In this document: positions 1 to 5,883 of the stretch, piece by piece
Layout: each line of letters starts with the position of its first letter
Numbering within the stretch: position 1 is the first letter of the stretch
From: DATLBY01 sp035526665
GTDB lineage: Bacteria > Acidobacteriota > Terriglobia > Bryobacterales > Bryobacteraceae
Length of the DNA stretch: 5,883 nucleotides
Assembly: GCA_035526665.1 (NCBI GenBank)
Contig: DATLBY010000054.1
Coordinates: 1 to 5,883 of the forward strand
Reading direction: 5' to 3'
Notes under the pieces: generated by a model
Database searches by the model: none
What the model was told of the DNA's origin: nothing
The model's input: the letters and a program-made list of their open reading frames with translations, nothing else
Translations under genes and position numbers: made by a program

Positions 1-2171
1 GCGATTTTCAATGGAAACGGGCCGATATGTTCCACATGCTCCGGCCGTGTGGTGCAGGGACTGCTCGCGACACCGTTGTACTGGACCACGTAGGTGCCGC
101 CGTTCTTCATATATTCCAGCAACCGCGAGTGATTCGCGCGAAGGTCGGTCCGGACGTTGTAGGCGCAGACACCGGCCACGATAGCGTCGTAAGACCCAAG
201 ATCTGCCTGTGCCAACGAGCTTGCATCCAGCAGCGAAACATTCCACCCGGCGTGCTGGAGCGCGTGGGGAATTTCGTCCCCAGCTCCCATGATGTAGCCG
301 ATGTTTTTTGCCAGTGATTTGATGTCGGCCCGCACGATTCCCGCCTGGGCAGGCGGAAAAACCGTTTGCGGCGGGATGTGCGAGTAATCGAAGATACGCA
401 TTCCCGAGGAAATGACCTGATCCCCGACGCTCGCGATAGCCCGCAACTCGCCGCGGCTCTCCGCCGCCGGGGGAGTGATCCTGAATGTGAGCGCGATTAG
501 CTGGCCGGCTTCCGAGAGGTCGAACGCGCGCGAGGAAGGCTCTACCACCCAGCCTGCCGGCGCTTCCAGGCGAACAGTGCCTTTGGCGGCCGCATTGGCC
601 GTCACCTCGATCTCCACGGGCTTGGCAGTGGCGGCCGGAAAAATCAGCGCCCTTTCCGCCAACCGGAGCGCGACCGGCGGCGCAACAACCAAGGGACGCG
701 TAAGTTCGCCCTGGGCCCGATCCACATAGCGATTCCAGACCGGACGGGTCACTTGAATATCACGGTCTTCCACGGCAAGACGGAAGCGCGCCTGCAGCAC
801 CGGCGGGTTCTCCGGTGTCCCCAGCAGCCTTTGATCGGCAACGGAATATAGGTTTCCGGCCGCCGGATCGCGCATCCAGTAGGGTTGCGAATAGGGCTGC
901 GACGCCGGGATGGCCCATGGCAGCGTGGCGGTGAATGGCTGGTTGTAGGGTAACGTGTGGCTTTGGCCCGCGGGCGCGGGGACGCCTCGCGCGCCTTCCA
1001 GCTTCACTTCCTTAAGGCGTACCGTGAGCCGCGAACGGTTCAGCGCCGTAATGGAGATCTTTGCCGTTTCCCCCGGAACCACCACGCTGCGCTCCGCGGA
1101 GGCATCCAACCACAGACCGGCGCACATCACGATCAGCTCGTCAACCTCGTTCAGTTTTTGAACTGCCCTGGAATCGCCCATGCCGGCAATCAAGGGCCGC
1201 GCTTGTATTAGGAGCGGTACCGTCTTCTCGGGATGATTGGCGTCGAACTTCTGAACAGCCTGCCCCAGGACCTCAGCCACCTTGGCTCCACCTGGTATCC
1301 GGTTCCAGGTGGTATCGATCCCCTGGAACAAGTCTACTGACGCCGGTTCGCCCGCGATCGTCACCAGGTGGTTTTTGTTCGGCCCGCGACGCGGCGCGCC
1401 TCCCATACCCTGGCTGCGGTGCATACTCCGGCTTTGCGTCGCAATTTCCATATAGGAATAGCCCAGCATGGGATCGAAGTCGCCGGCCTCCACCTCAATG
1501 CGGCCCGGCGTTTTCGCTGCTTCCTCCTCCATCTGCCTGGTAAAACCGGGAAGGTTATGGAGCATGCGTTTGGCCTGCCACGGCTGCACGTACTTCAACT
1601 GCTCGGGAAACCTGGCCGGGTCCGCCGCGGCGGCGAAGGCCTCTTTCGCGAGAATGGCGGAGCTTTGATGCTGCCCGTGACCATCGCGCGGCGTACCTGA
1701 AAAGCGAAGGACGATGACATCCGGCTGAAATCTCCGGATCACCCACACTACGTCGCCCAGGACGCGCTCACGTCCCCATTTCTCCAATGTCTCCTCAGCC
1801 GTTTTGGAGAAGCCGAAGTCGATCGCGCGTGTGAAGAACTGCTCTGCTCCGTCAATCCGCCGGGCGGCCAGCAGCTCCTGTGTCCGCAACAGACCCAGCA
1901 TCTCGCCCTGCTCAGAGCCAATCAGGTTCTGCCCGCCCTCGCCGCGAGTGAGCGACAGATAGCCGGTGCGCAGATGCCGCCCGCGGGCGAATTGCGTGAG
2001 CAGCGCCGTGTTCTCATCGTCCGGGTGTGCCGCGATCATCAGCACATTTCCCACGGTGTTCAGGCGTGCAAGCGCTTGCTGAATCCCGGGTGCGCCGGCC
2101 AGATTCTTTTGAGCGTTAAGCCCGGATCCCGCGGCTGAGAGGATCAGGAGAAGCAGCAGGAGACGCTTCAT
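1..2171 (-). CDS. Secreted multidomain PIG-L/LmbE-family deacetylase with ThuA-like C-terminal region (3' end beyond window)
   Basis: The frame has no stop for 723 codons and leaves the window at its left edge, so the C-terminus is missing; from remembered homologues of about 820-850 residues, some 100-130 are lost. Residues 1-20 form a Sec signal peptide (MKR, a leucine run, likely cleavage after LNA), so the protein is exported. The PIG-L domain follows: metal motif AHPDDE (48-53, His49/Asp51/Asp52), RGEGGQN (76-82) and GHGQHQ (164-169). The family uses a Zn-type metal to remove N-acetyl groups from amino sugars (MshB, BshB, PIG-L), but the long secreted branch has no assigned substrate. 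Residues about 355-400 and 505-583 look like Ig/NEW3 beta-sandwiches. Residues about 625-700 resemble a ThuA/GATase1-like fold (YIMGAGDEIP, SYDAIVAGVCAYN, NGGTYVVQYN). The start is 12 bases after the bacterioferritin stop and has no obvious Shine-Dalgarno, so translation may be coupled to that gene. Function beyond a hydrolase is unknown. Confidence 0.93.
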   Translation of the reverse strand, partial: MKRLLLLLLILSAAGSGLNAQKNLAGAPGIQQALARLNTVGNVLMIAAHPDDENTALLTQFARGRHLRTGYLSLTRGEGGQNLIGSEQGEMLGLLRTQELLAARRIDGAEQFFTRAIDFGFSKTAEETLEKWGRERVLGDVVWVIRRFQPDVIVLRFSGTPRDGHGQHQSSAILAKEAFAAAADPARFPEQLKYVQPWQAKRMLHNLPGFTRQMEEEAAKTPGRIEVEAGDFDPMLGYSYMEIATQSRSMHRSQGMGGAPRRGPNKNHLVTIAGEPASVDLFQGIDTTWNRIPGGAKVAEVLGQAVQKFDANHPEKTVPLLIQARPLIAGMGDSRAVQKLNEVDELIVMCAGLWLDASAERSVVVPGETAKISITALNRSRLTVRLKEVKLEGARGVPAPAGQSHTLPYNQPFTATLPWAIPASQPYSQPYWMRDPAAGNLYSVADQRLLGTPENPPVLQARFRLAVEDRDIQVTRPVWNRYVDRAQGELTRPLVVAPPVALRLAERALIFPAATAKPVEIEVTANAAAKGTVRLEAPAGWVVEPSSRAFDLSEAGQLIALTFRITPPAAESRGELRAIASVGDQVISSGMRIFDYSHIPPQTVFPPAQAGIVRADIKSLAKNIGYIMGAGDEIPHALQHAGWNVSLLDASSLAQADLGSYDAIVAGVCAYNVRTDLRANHSRLLEYMKNGGTYVVQYNGVASSPCTTRPEHVEHIGPFPLKI
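1288..1312. repeat. Perfect 8-base inverted repeat inside the PIG-L gene
   Basis: CCACCTGG (1288-1295) and CCAGGTGG (1305-1312) are exact inverted arms around a 9-base loop. They fall in codons for a conserved-looking TTWNRIPGG stretch, so the protein sequence may explain the pairing. The mRNA could form a small stem here. No function is supported. Confidence 0.35.
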
Positions 2172-2183
2172 TGCTGGTGCGGG

Positions 2184-2687
2184 TTAATGCCCGTGCCCGG
2201 ATCCGCCGCCCTCTTCGTTCTTGTGGATCTGCGTGGCGAGATAGTTCTCGATGCCGACTTCCCGGATCACGTGCAGTTGAGCCTCCAGGAAATCTATGTG
2301 GTGCTCCTCGTCCACTAAGATTTTCTGAAAAAGATCCCGCGAGCCGTTGTCGCCAACTTCCACGCAGACGCGAATGGCTTCATTCAGCCGGGGCACCGCC
2401 TCGAGTTCCAGAGCGAGATCGTTTTGAATCTGCTCCTTCACCGTCTTGCCGATGCGCAGCGGAAAGAGTTCGTGCATGGTAGGCGACCCGTCCAGGTAAA
2501 GGATGCGCTCCATACAGAGTTCCGCGTGCACCATCTCCTCGATGGACTCCTTGCGTCCATAGGCGGCGAGCTTCAGATAGCCCCAGTTCTCACACATTTC
2601 GGAATGGAGGAAGTACTGGTTGATGGCGGTCAACTCCGCCTTGAGAACCTCGTTCAGAAACTCCAGAACCTTCTGATTTCCACGCAT
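2184..2687 (-). CDS. bfr: Bacterioferritin (haem-type ferritin, iron storage and ferroxidase)
   Basis: This 167-residue protein aligns by eye with E. coli bacterioferritin (158 residues) almost without gaps. It has the opening MRGNQKVLEFLNEVL, AINQYFLH (21-28), the NWG turn (34-36), LALELEA (91-97) and GIENYLATQI (145-154). All ferroxidase ligands are present at E. coli numbering: Glu18, Glu51, His54, Glu94, Glu127 and His130, plus Tyr25. The haem axial ligand Met52 is kept, which separates it from ferritin A and Dps. The family forms a cytoplasmic 24-subunit shell that oxidises Fe(II) and stores the mineral. The ATG is supported by a clear AGGAG five bases upstream and by the conserved N-terminus. 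The oddity is a short Gly/His-rich tail (GGGSGHGH) beyond the usual end. It is the first gene of a leftward pair with the exported PIG-L deacetylase and is divergent from the response regulator. Confidence 0.97.
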   Translation of the reverse strand: MRGNQKVLEFLNEVLKAELTAINQYFLHSEMCENWGYLKLAAYGRKESIEEMVHAELCMERILYLDGSPTMHELFPLRIGKTVKEQIQNDLALELEAVPRLNEAIRVCVEVGDNGSRDLFQKILVDEEHHIDFLEAQLHVIREVGIENYLATQIHKNEEGGGSGHGH

Positions 2688-2692
2688 GTGAA

Positions 2693-2697
2693 CTCCT
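2693..2697 (-). promoter_or_regulatory. Ribosome binding site of the bacterioferritin gene
   Basis: Reading leftward, AGGAG is followed by five bases (TTCAC) and the ATG at 2687. This is the only strong Shine-Dalgarno in the window, and it fixes the bacterioferritin start. Confidence 0.8.
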
Positions 2698-2706
2698 GTA
2701 TCGCCG

Positions 2707-2727
2707 CTCCGCAGGCCCTAGGCGGAG
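2707..2727. repeat. Short inverted repeat in the bacterioferritin leader
   Basis: CTCCGC (2707-2712) and GCGGAG (2722-2727) are perfect 6-base inverted arms around a 9-base centre that contains CCTAGG. The pair lies between the candidate bacterioferritin promoter and its ribosome binding site, so it could be a leader hairpin or a dyad operator. Arms this short also occur by chance in GC-rich DNA. There is no U-tract, so it is not a terminator. Confidence 0.3.
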
Positions 2728-2750
2728 TACTGCCGGAGCCGCCAAATTGG

Positions 2751-2756
2751 ATTCTA
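2751..2756 (-). promoter_or_regulatory. Candidate -10 element for the bacterioferritin gene
   Basis: Reading leftward, TAGAAT matches five of six bases of the sigma-70 -10 consensus and lies 63 bases before the bacterioferritin start. No good -35 sits at 16-18 bp; the nearest, TTGTAC (2777-2782), is 20 bp away. GGAT-N6-ATCC (2749-2762) brackets this hexamer and could be a small operator, but its arms are only four bases. This is a weak, pattern-only call. Confidence 0.25.
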
Positions 2757-2777
2757 TCATCCGGCAAACATAAGAAG

Positions 2778-2783
2778 TACAAT
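2778..2783 (+). promoter_or_regulatory. Candidate -10 element for the response regulator gene (possible leaderless transcript)
   Basis: TACAAT matches five of six bases of TATAAT and ends only eight bases before the ATG at 2792. If used, transcription would begin at or within a base or two of the start codon. That fits the absence of a proper Shine-Dalgarno there (only AGG in TAGGCTGGAATG). No -35-like hexamer stands at 17 bp (TATCAT), so the element is doubtful. It overlaps the weak -35-like TTGTAC of the opposite strand. Confidence 0.25.
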
Positions 2784-2791
2784 AGGCTGGA

Positions 2792-4210
2792 ATGAATAAT
2801 ATCGTCACTCCAGGAGCCACGCGCGTACTTATCGTGGACGATGAAGAGAATCAGCGGGCTGGCTTGGCCAGCATGGTTTCTTCCTGGGGCTTCACCGCCG
2901 AAACGGCGTGTGATGGTCAGGATGCGCTCGAAAAGCTCAACAATGGCTCGGTTCAAGTGCTCGTGACGGACTTGATGATGCCGCGCATGGATGGGTTTGA
3001 GCTGTTGAAGCGGCTTTCCACGCAAGGCAACGTGCCTCCGGCCATTGTGCTGACCGCGTTCGGGAACATCGAAACGGCCATCGCCACAATTCATGACCTT
3101 GGGGCGTTCTGGTTTTTGGAAAAGCCGATCCAGCCCGCGGCGCTCCGTATCCTGCTGGAACGTGCCGCCTCGCAAAGCCGTATGGCCGAAGAGACGGAGC
3201 GGCTGCAGCGCCAATTAAGCTATCAAGGCGTCCTGGTGGATCTGGTGGGCGGCTCGGCGCCGATGCAGCAGGTTTTCTCCCTAGTGCGGCAGGTTGCGCC
3301 CAGCAAAGCGGCTGTTCTGATTTCCGGCGAGAGCGGGACTGGCAAGGAACTGGTAGCACGCGCCATTCACCAGCTCAGCCCGCGCCGCGGGGGTCCGTTT
3401 ATCGCCATTAATTGCGCCGCAATGCCGGAAACATTGATGGAGAGCGAGCTATTCGGTCATGAGAAGGGCGCGTTCACCGGAGCGGTGGAGCGCCGGGCGG
3501 GCTGCTTTGAGCTGGCCCAGCATGGAACCCTGCTGCTGGACGAACTGGCAGAAATGCCAATTGGCACACAGGCGAAACTGCTGCGCGTGCTGGAAGACTC
3601 TCGCGTGCGGCGGCTGGGCGGCAAGAACGAAATCCTAGTGGACGTGCGCATTATCGCCTCCACGAATAAGGTTTTGGAGGAGGCGCTACGGAAGGGTGAG
3701 CTCCGCGAGGACCTTTTCTATCGCCTGAATGTATTCCAGTTCGCACTTCCCCCGCTCCGCCAGCGGGAGGGCGACCTACCGCTGCTTACGGAAGCGTTGA
3801 TCCGGGACCTGAATCGCAAGCACGGATGTAAAGTGACCGACATCAGCTCTGAGGCCATGGAGCAGTTGAAGCGTCACAACTGGCCGGGGAACGTGCGCGA
3901 GCTCAGGAACGTGCTGGAGCGCGCGGTGATTATCGCCGGTGAAGGACCGATTACCGTCCACCACCTTCCGCGCGATTTCGGCGTCAGCATCGGAGTCCGC
4001 CCACTGGCGGACGTTCAGGAGCCCGATGCCGTGAAACTGCAGGTGGGAACTACCGTGGGTGAGGCAGAGAAGGCACTGATCCAACTCACGCTACAGCACA
4101 CCAAGAACAACAAAACGCGCGCCGCCGAGATCCTCGGCATCAGTCTGAAGACGCTTTTCAACAAGCTGAAAGAGTACGGAGCCGCTGAAGGGGAAGCTTC
4201 GGCCACCTAG
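2792..4210 (+). CDS. NtrC-family sigma-54-dependent response regulator
   Basis: This complete 472-residue protein has the classic three-part layout. The receiver domain (about 11-125) has acidic pocket Asp16/Asp17, phospho-acceptor Asp60 in TDLMMPRMDG, Thr88 and Lys111. A short helical linker leads to the AAA+ domain (about 150-385): Walker A GESGTGKE (179-186), GAFTGA loop (226-231) that contacts sigma-54, Walker B LLLDE (247-251), sensor I ASTN (289-292), likely arginine fingers in REDLFYRLN (305-313) and sensor II WPGNVREL (364-371). A Fis-type helix-turn-helix (TRAAEILGISLKTLF, 442-456) ends the protein and should bind upstream activating sites. When phosphorylated, such proteins hydrolyse ATP to open sigma-54 promoters. 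The ATG gives a receiver of normal length; its ribosome site is weak. The cognate kinase gene follows after 90 bases. NtrC, AtoC and ZraR have the same architecture, so I give no symbol. Confidence 0.96.
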   Translation: MNNIVTPGATRVLIVDDEENQRAGLASMVSSWGFTAETACDGQDALEKLNNGSVQVLVTDLMMPRMDGFELLKRLSTQGNVPPAIVLTAFGNIETAIATIHDLGAFWFLEKPIQPAALRILLERAASQSRMAEETERLQRQLSYQGVLVDLVGGSAPMQQVFSLVRQVAPSKAAVLISGESGTGKELVARAIHQLSPRRGGPFIAINCAAMPETLMESELFGHEKGAFTGAVERRAGCFELAQHGTLLLDELAEMPIGTQAKLLRVLEDSRVRRLGGKNEILVDVRIIASTNKVLEEALRKGELREDLFYRLNVFQFALPPLRQREGDLPLLTEALIRDLNRKHGCKVTDISSEAMEQLKRHNWPGNVRELRNVLERAVIIAGEGPITVHHLPRDFGVSIGVRPLADVQEPDAVKLQVGTTVGEAEKALIQLTLQHTKNNKTRAAEILGISLKTLFNKLKEYGAAEGEASAT

Positions 4211-4300
4211 AAAGTGGTGGTTGCGTAACCTGTTCACTCTCAACGCGTCATACCTGCGGGTGGTCGCCCTCTGTGCGGCGGCCAGGCTCAGAAATCCGCA
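4211..4300 (+). other. Spacer between response regulator and kinase genes
   Basis: These 90 bases contain no open frame of note, no U-tract terminator and no convincing promoter. The only structure is a weak stem, CCACC (4203-4207) with GGTGG (4216-4220), overlapping the regulator's stop codon. Read-through into the kinase gene is therefore likely. The kinase frame upstream of its ATG reaches a TAA at 4226-4228 without another ATG, GTG or TTG. Confidence 0.5.
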
Positions 4301-5883
4301 ATGACCCTCAAGGCTCGCCTTCGGATCTCGATCCTGGCGCTGGTGCTCACCATCGTGCTGGCGCTTTCCGCCCTTAATCTGCATAATACGATCGACGAGA
4401 GCTTCTCCAATGCCGAGGAGCGCGCCCAGCTAATTGCCGAGCAGGTTAAGAGTTATACCCTCGAGAGAATCCGCGAGCGGGCCGCGCTGGTGGAAACCAA
4501 CTCACCCGCCGATTTGGCCTCGCGAAAAAATCTTTGGTACAAGATCGTCCGCGAAGACCGCGTGCTGCCACGCATTCTTGAGAAGACGATGAGCAGCTCC
4601 AGCGGCGTCATCGAGATTCTTCTGGTCAGCGAGGACGGCAATATTCTCGCGGCCTCATCCCCAGGCAGGGCAGGACAGCAGTTCCAGCAATCCACACTTA
4701 TGTCCGAGTGGCTGCACCAAGGTTTGTGGCAGCGACTATTCCAGGTGTTCCGGTCGAGCCGCGACTATGTAGTTACCGCGCCGCTGGGAGTTCCGCAGCA
4801 GACTAATCCAGTCCTGTCTGTAAAAGTGTTCGTCTCATCCGTACTGCTGCGCGACGCCATTGAACCCAAGCTGCGGGAGTTGGGAGTTTTTTCCTTCGTA
4901 TCATTACTCTTGTGCGGAGTTCTGGCAATCCTGGTTTCGAACCTGGTCAGCGGATCCCTGGAACGCATCAGCCGGAACATTGAACTCATTACTAAAGGCG
5001 ATGTGGGCAAAGCTGAGGCAGATAGCTTCGAATCGAAAGAGTTTGCCGACGTGCACTCCAAGCTCACGTCCCTCGGCCAGCAGTTCTACGGCGCAAAACA
5101 GGATGCCCTAAATCTGCGGAGCAATATCAATCAGATGCTGCAGCGGTTGGATGAGGCCGTCCTGCTCTTCGATCCCAACGGAATACTCCGCATGGCCGGC
5201 CAGCCCGCCGAGAGAATGCTCGCACGGGGCCGCGATGATTTGATCGGTTGCAGCTTTGAAGAAATTTTTCCCGCGTGGACGTCGTTGGGCACGGCCATTC
5301 AGCAGGCGGTGAGGCTCCGAATGCCGATCCGCGACCAGGCCGTGGTTCTGGAGCGTCCGAATATGCCGGCGGCGAAACTGCTGGTGAGCGTAGAACTTGT
5401 CGACCATTTCCCGGATAAGCTCGTCGGCACGCTGGTGACGCTTAAGGACGCAGAGACCAGGAGACAGATCGAAACTCAACTGGACACATCCCAACGCCTG
5501 GCTGCGATCAGCCGTATCACCAGCGGGGTTGCCCATGAAATCAAGAATCCTCTGAATGCCATCACCCTGCATCTGGAGCTTGCGAGAAGCAGGATGCAGG
5601 AGCTGCCCAATGGGCTCGGAAATGAGCTGGACATCATCTCTCGTGAGATTCGACGCCTGGACCGGGTAGTGAAGACATTTCTCGATTTCAACCGGCCGCT
5701 GGATCTGAACATGGCGGATTGCAACCTGCAGGAGGTGACACAGGAGGTGGCGGATCTCGTGACTCCGCAGGCGCAGAACCGGCATGTTCAAATCAAACTC
5801 GACCAGAGCCGCCCCGAACCCGCGCTCATCGTCGGTGATCGGGACCTGTTGAAACAGGCTCTGTTGAACGTCGCGATGAACGG
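4301..5883 (+). CDS. Membrane sensor histidine kinase with Cache-like sensor, HAMP-like linker and PAS (3' end beyond window)
   Basis: The frame is open for 527 codons and runs off the right edge. A positively charged start (MTLKARLR) leads into membrane segment 1 (about 9-27). The extracytoplasmic region (about 28-190) begins with a long helix and contains ILLVSEDGNILAASSPG (106-122) and a strand-rich second half, as in Cache sensors of small ligands. Membrane segment 2 is about 194-216, followed by a HAMP-like stretch (about 217-268) and a PAS domain (about 275-385, starting MLQRLDEAVLLFDPNGIL). The HisKA domain has the H-box VAHEIKNPLNA (410-420) with phospho-His412, then the dimerisation helix to about 465. 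The ATP-binding domain starts near 475, and the window ends inside the N-box (Asn523, Asn527). The G-boxes are not visible. This NtrB/AtoS-like kinase should phosphorylate the regulator encoded just upstream. The ATG is the only plausible in-frame start after an upstream stop; no strong Shine-Dalgarno is present. The ligand is unknown. Confidence 0.94.
   Translation, partial: MTLKARLRISILALVLTIVLALSALNLHNTIDESFSNAEERAQLIAEQVKSYTLERIRERAALVETNSPADLASRKNLWYKIVREDRVLPRILEKTMSSSSGVIEILLVSEDGNILAASSPGRAGQQFQQSTLMSEWLHQGLWQRLFQVFRSSRDYVVTAPLGVPQQTNPVLSVKVFVSSVLLRDAIEPKLRELGVFSFVSLLLCGVLAILVSNLVSGSLERISRNIELITKGDVGKAEADSFESKEFADVHSKLTSLGQQFYGAKQDALNLRSNINQMLQRLDEAVLLFDPNGILRMAGQPAERMLARGRDDLIGCSFEEIFPAWTSLGTAIQQAVRLRMPIRDQAVVLERPNMPAAKLLVSVELVDHFPDKLVGTLVTLKDAETRRQIETQLDTSQRLAAISRITSGVAHEIKNPLNAITLHLELARSRMQELPNGLGNELDIISREIRRLDRVVKTFLDFNRPLDLNMADCNLQEVTQEVADLVTPQAQNRHVQIKLDQSRPEPALIVGDRDLLKQALLNVAMN

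Noticed and set aside
27..1700. Several rightward open frames of 66-160 codons (for example 475-729, 1061-1543 and 1368-1700)
   Set aside because: They lie antisense to the continuous PIG-L frame, encode Arg/Pro/Ser-rich sequences with no recognisable motif, and are the usual by-product of GC-rich coding DNA.
2742..2762. Possible Fur box upstream of bacterioferritin
   Set aside because: Only the first half (TGATA) resembles the 7-1-7 Fur motif; the second half does not match.
2171..2795. Rightward frames at 2171-2482 and 2424-2795
   Set aside because: Both lie largely opposite the bacterioferritin gene, which has all its catalytic residues; their translations show no domain or signal.
4203..4220. 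Possible terminator after the regulator
   Set aside because: The 5-base CCACC/GGTGG stem overlaps the stop codon and is followed by no T-run, so it is unlikely to end transcription.
4259..4280. Possible sigma-54 promoter before the kinase (TGG...TGC)
   Set aside because: The GG and GC pairs are 11 rather than 10 bases apart and the flanking bases do not match the -24/-12 consensus.
2590..4384. Leftward frames over the regulator (2590-2820, 2654-3214, 2937-3359, 3457-3663, 3776-4084, 4015-4206, 4091-4384)
   Set aside because: They are antisense shadows of the NtrC-family gene with low-complexity or Arg-rich translations.
5108..5791. A 227-codon leftward frame opposite the kinase gene
   Set aside because: It is long, but it mirrors the PAS/HisKA region of the kinase, has no recognisable domain, and the sense frame has the H-box and N-box.
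1..5883. Mobile element, CRISPR array, tRNA or phage signature
   Set aside because: No transposase or integrase motifs, no regularly spaced repeats, no tRNA-like cloverleaf and no terminal inverted repeats were seen on either strand.

Overview
This looks like an ordinary chromosomal window from a GC-rich bacterium (roughly 60% GC by eye). The best guess is an acidobacterium of the Solibacter/Bryobacter type. That guess rests on remembered family distribution: very long, secreted PIG-L deacetylases with a ThuA-like C-terminus are common there, and so are NtrC/AtoS-type two-component pairs. The window contains no rRNA or other phylogenetic marker, so the assignment is an inference.

Layout. Four protein genes form two divergent pairs and fill almost all of the sequence. 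Leftward from about 2.69 kb run a bacterioferritin gene (complete, 167 codons) and, 12 bases after its stop codon, a large exported PIG-L/LmbE-type deacetylase. The deacetylase stays open for 723 codons and runs off the left edge. Rightward from about 2.79 kb run an NtrC-family sigma-54 response regulator (complete, 472 codons) and, after 90 bases, a membrane sensor histidine kinase. The kinase is open for 527 codons and runs off the right edge inside its ATP-binding domain. The divergent promoter region is only 104 bp. No gene-free stretch exceeds about 100 bases.

How the genes fit together. The kinase has two membrane segments flanking a Cache-like extracytoplasmic sensor, then HAMP-like, PAS and HisKA regions with the H-box. 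It should phosphorylate Asp60 of the regulator encoded just upstream. The regulator keeps every receiver, Walker and GAFTGA residue needed to activate sigma-54 RNA polymerase, but I see no convincing sigma-54 promoter in the window, so its targets probably lie elsewhere. Bacterioferritin has a full ferroxidase centre and the haem-ligand methionine, and should store or detoxify iron in the cytoplasm. Its downstream partner carries a signal peptide and would act outside the cytoplasm, so their adjacency suggests co-transcription rather than a shared reaction.

I found no tRNA, rRNA, CRISPR array, insertion sequence or attachment site, and no clear novel system. The least understood item is the multidomain PIG-L protein: its substrate cannot be told from sequence, and it sits unusually tightly behind a ferritin gene.
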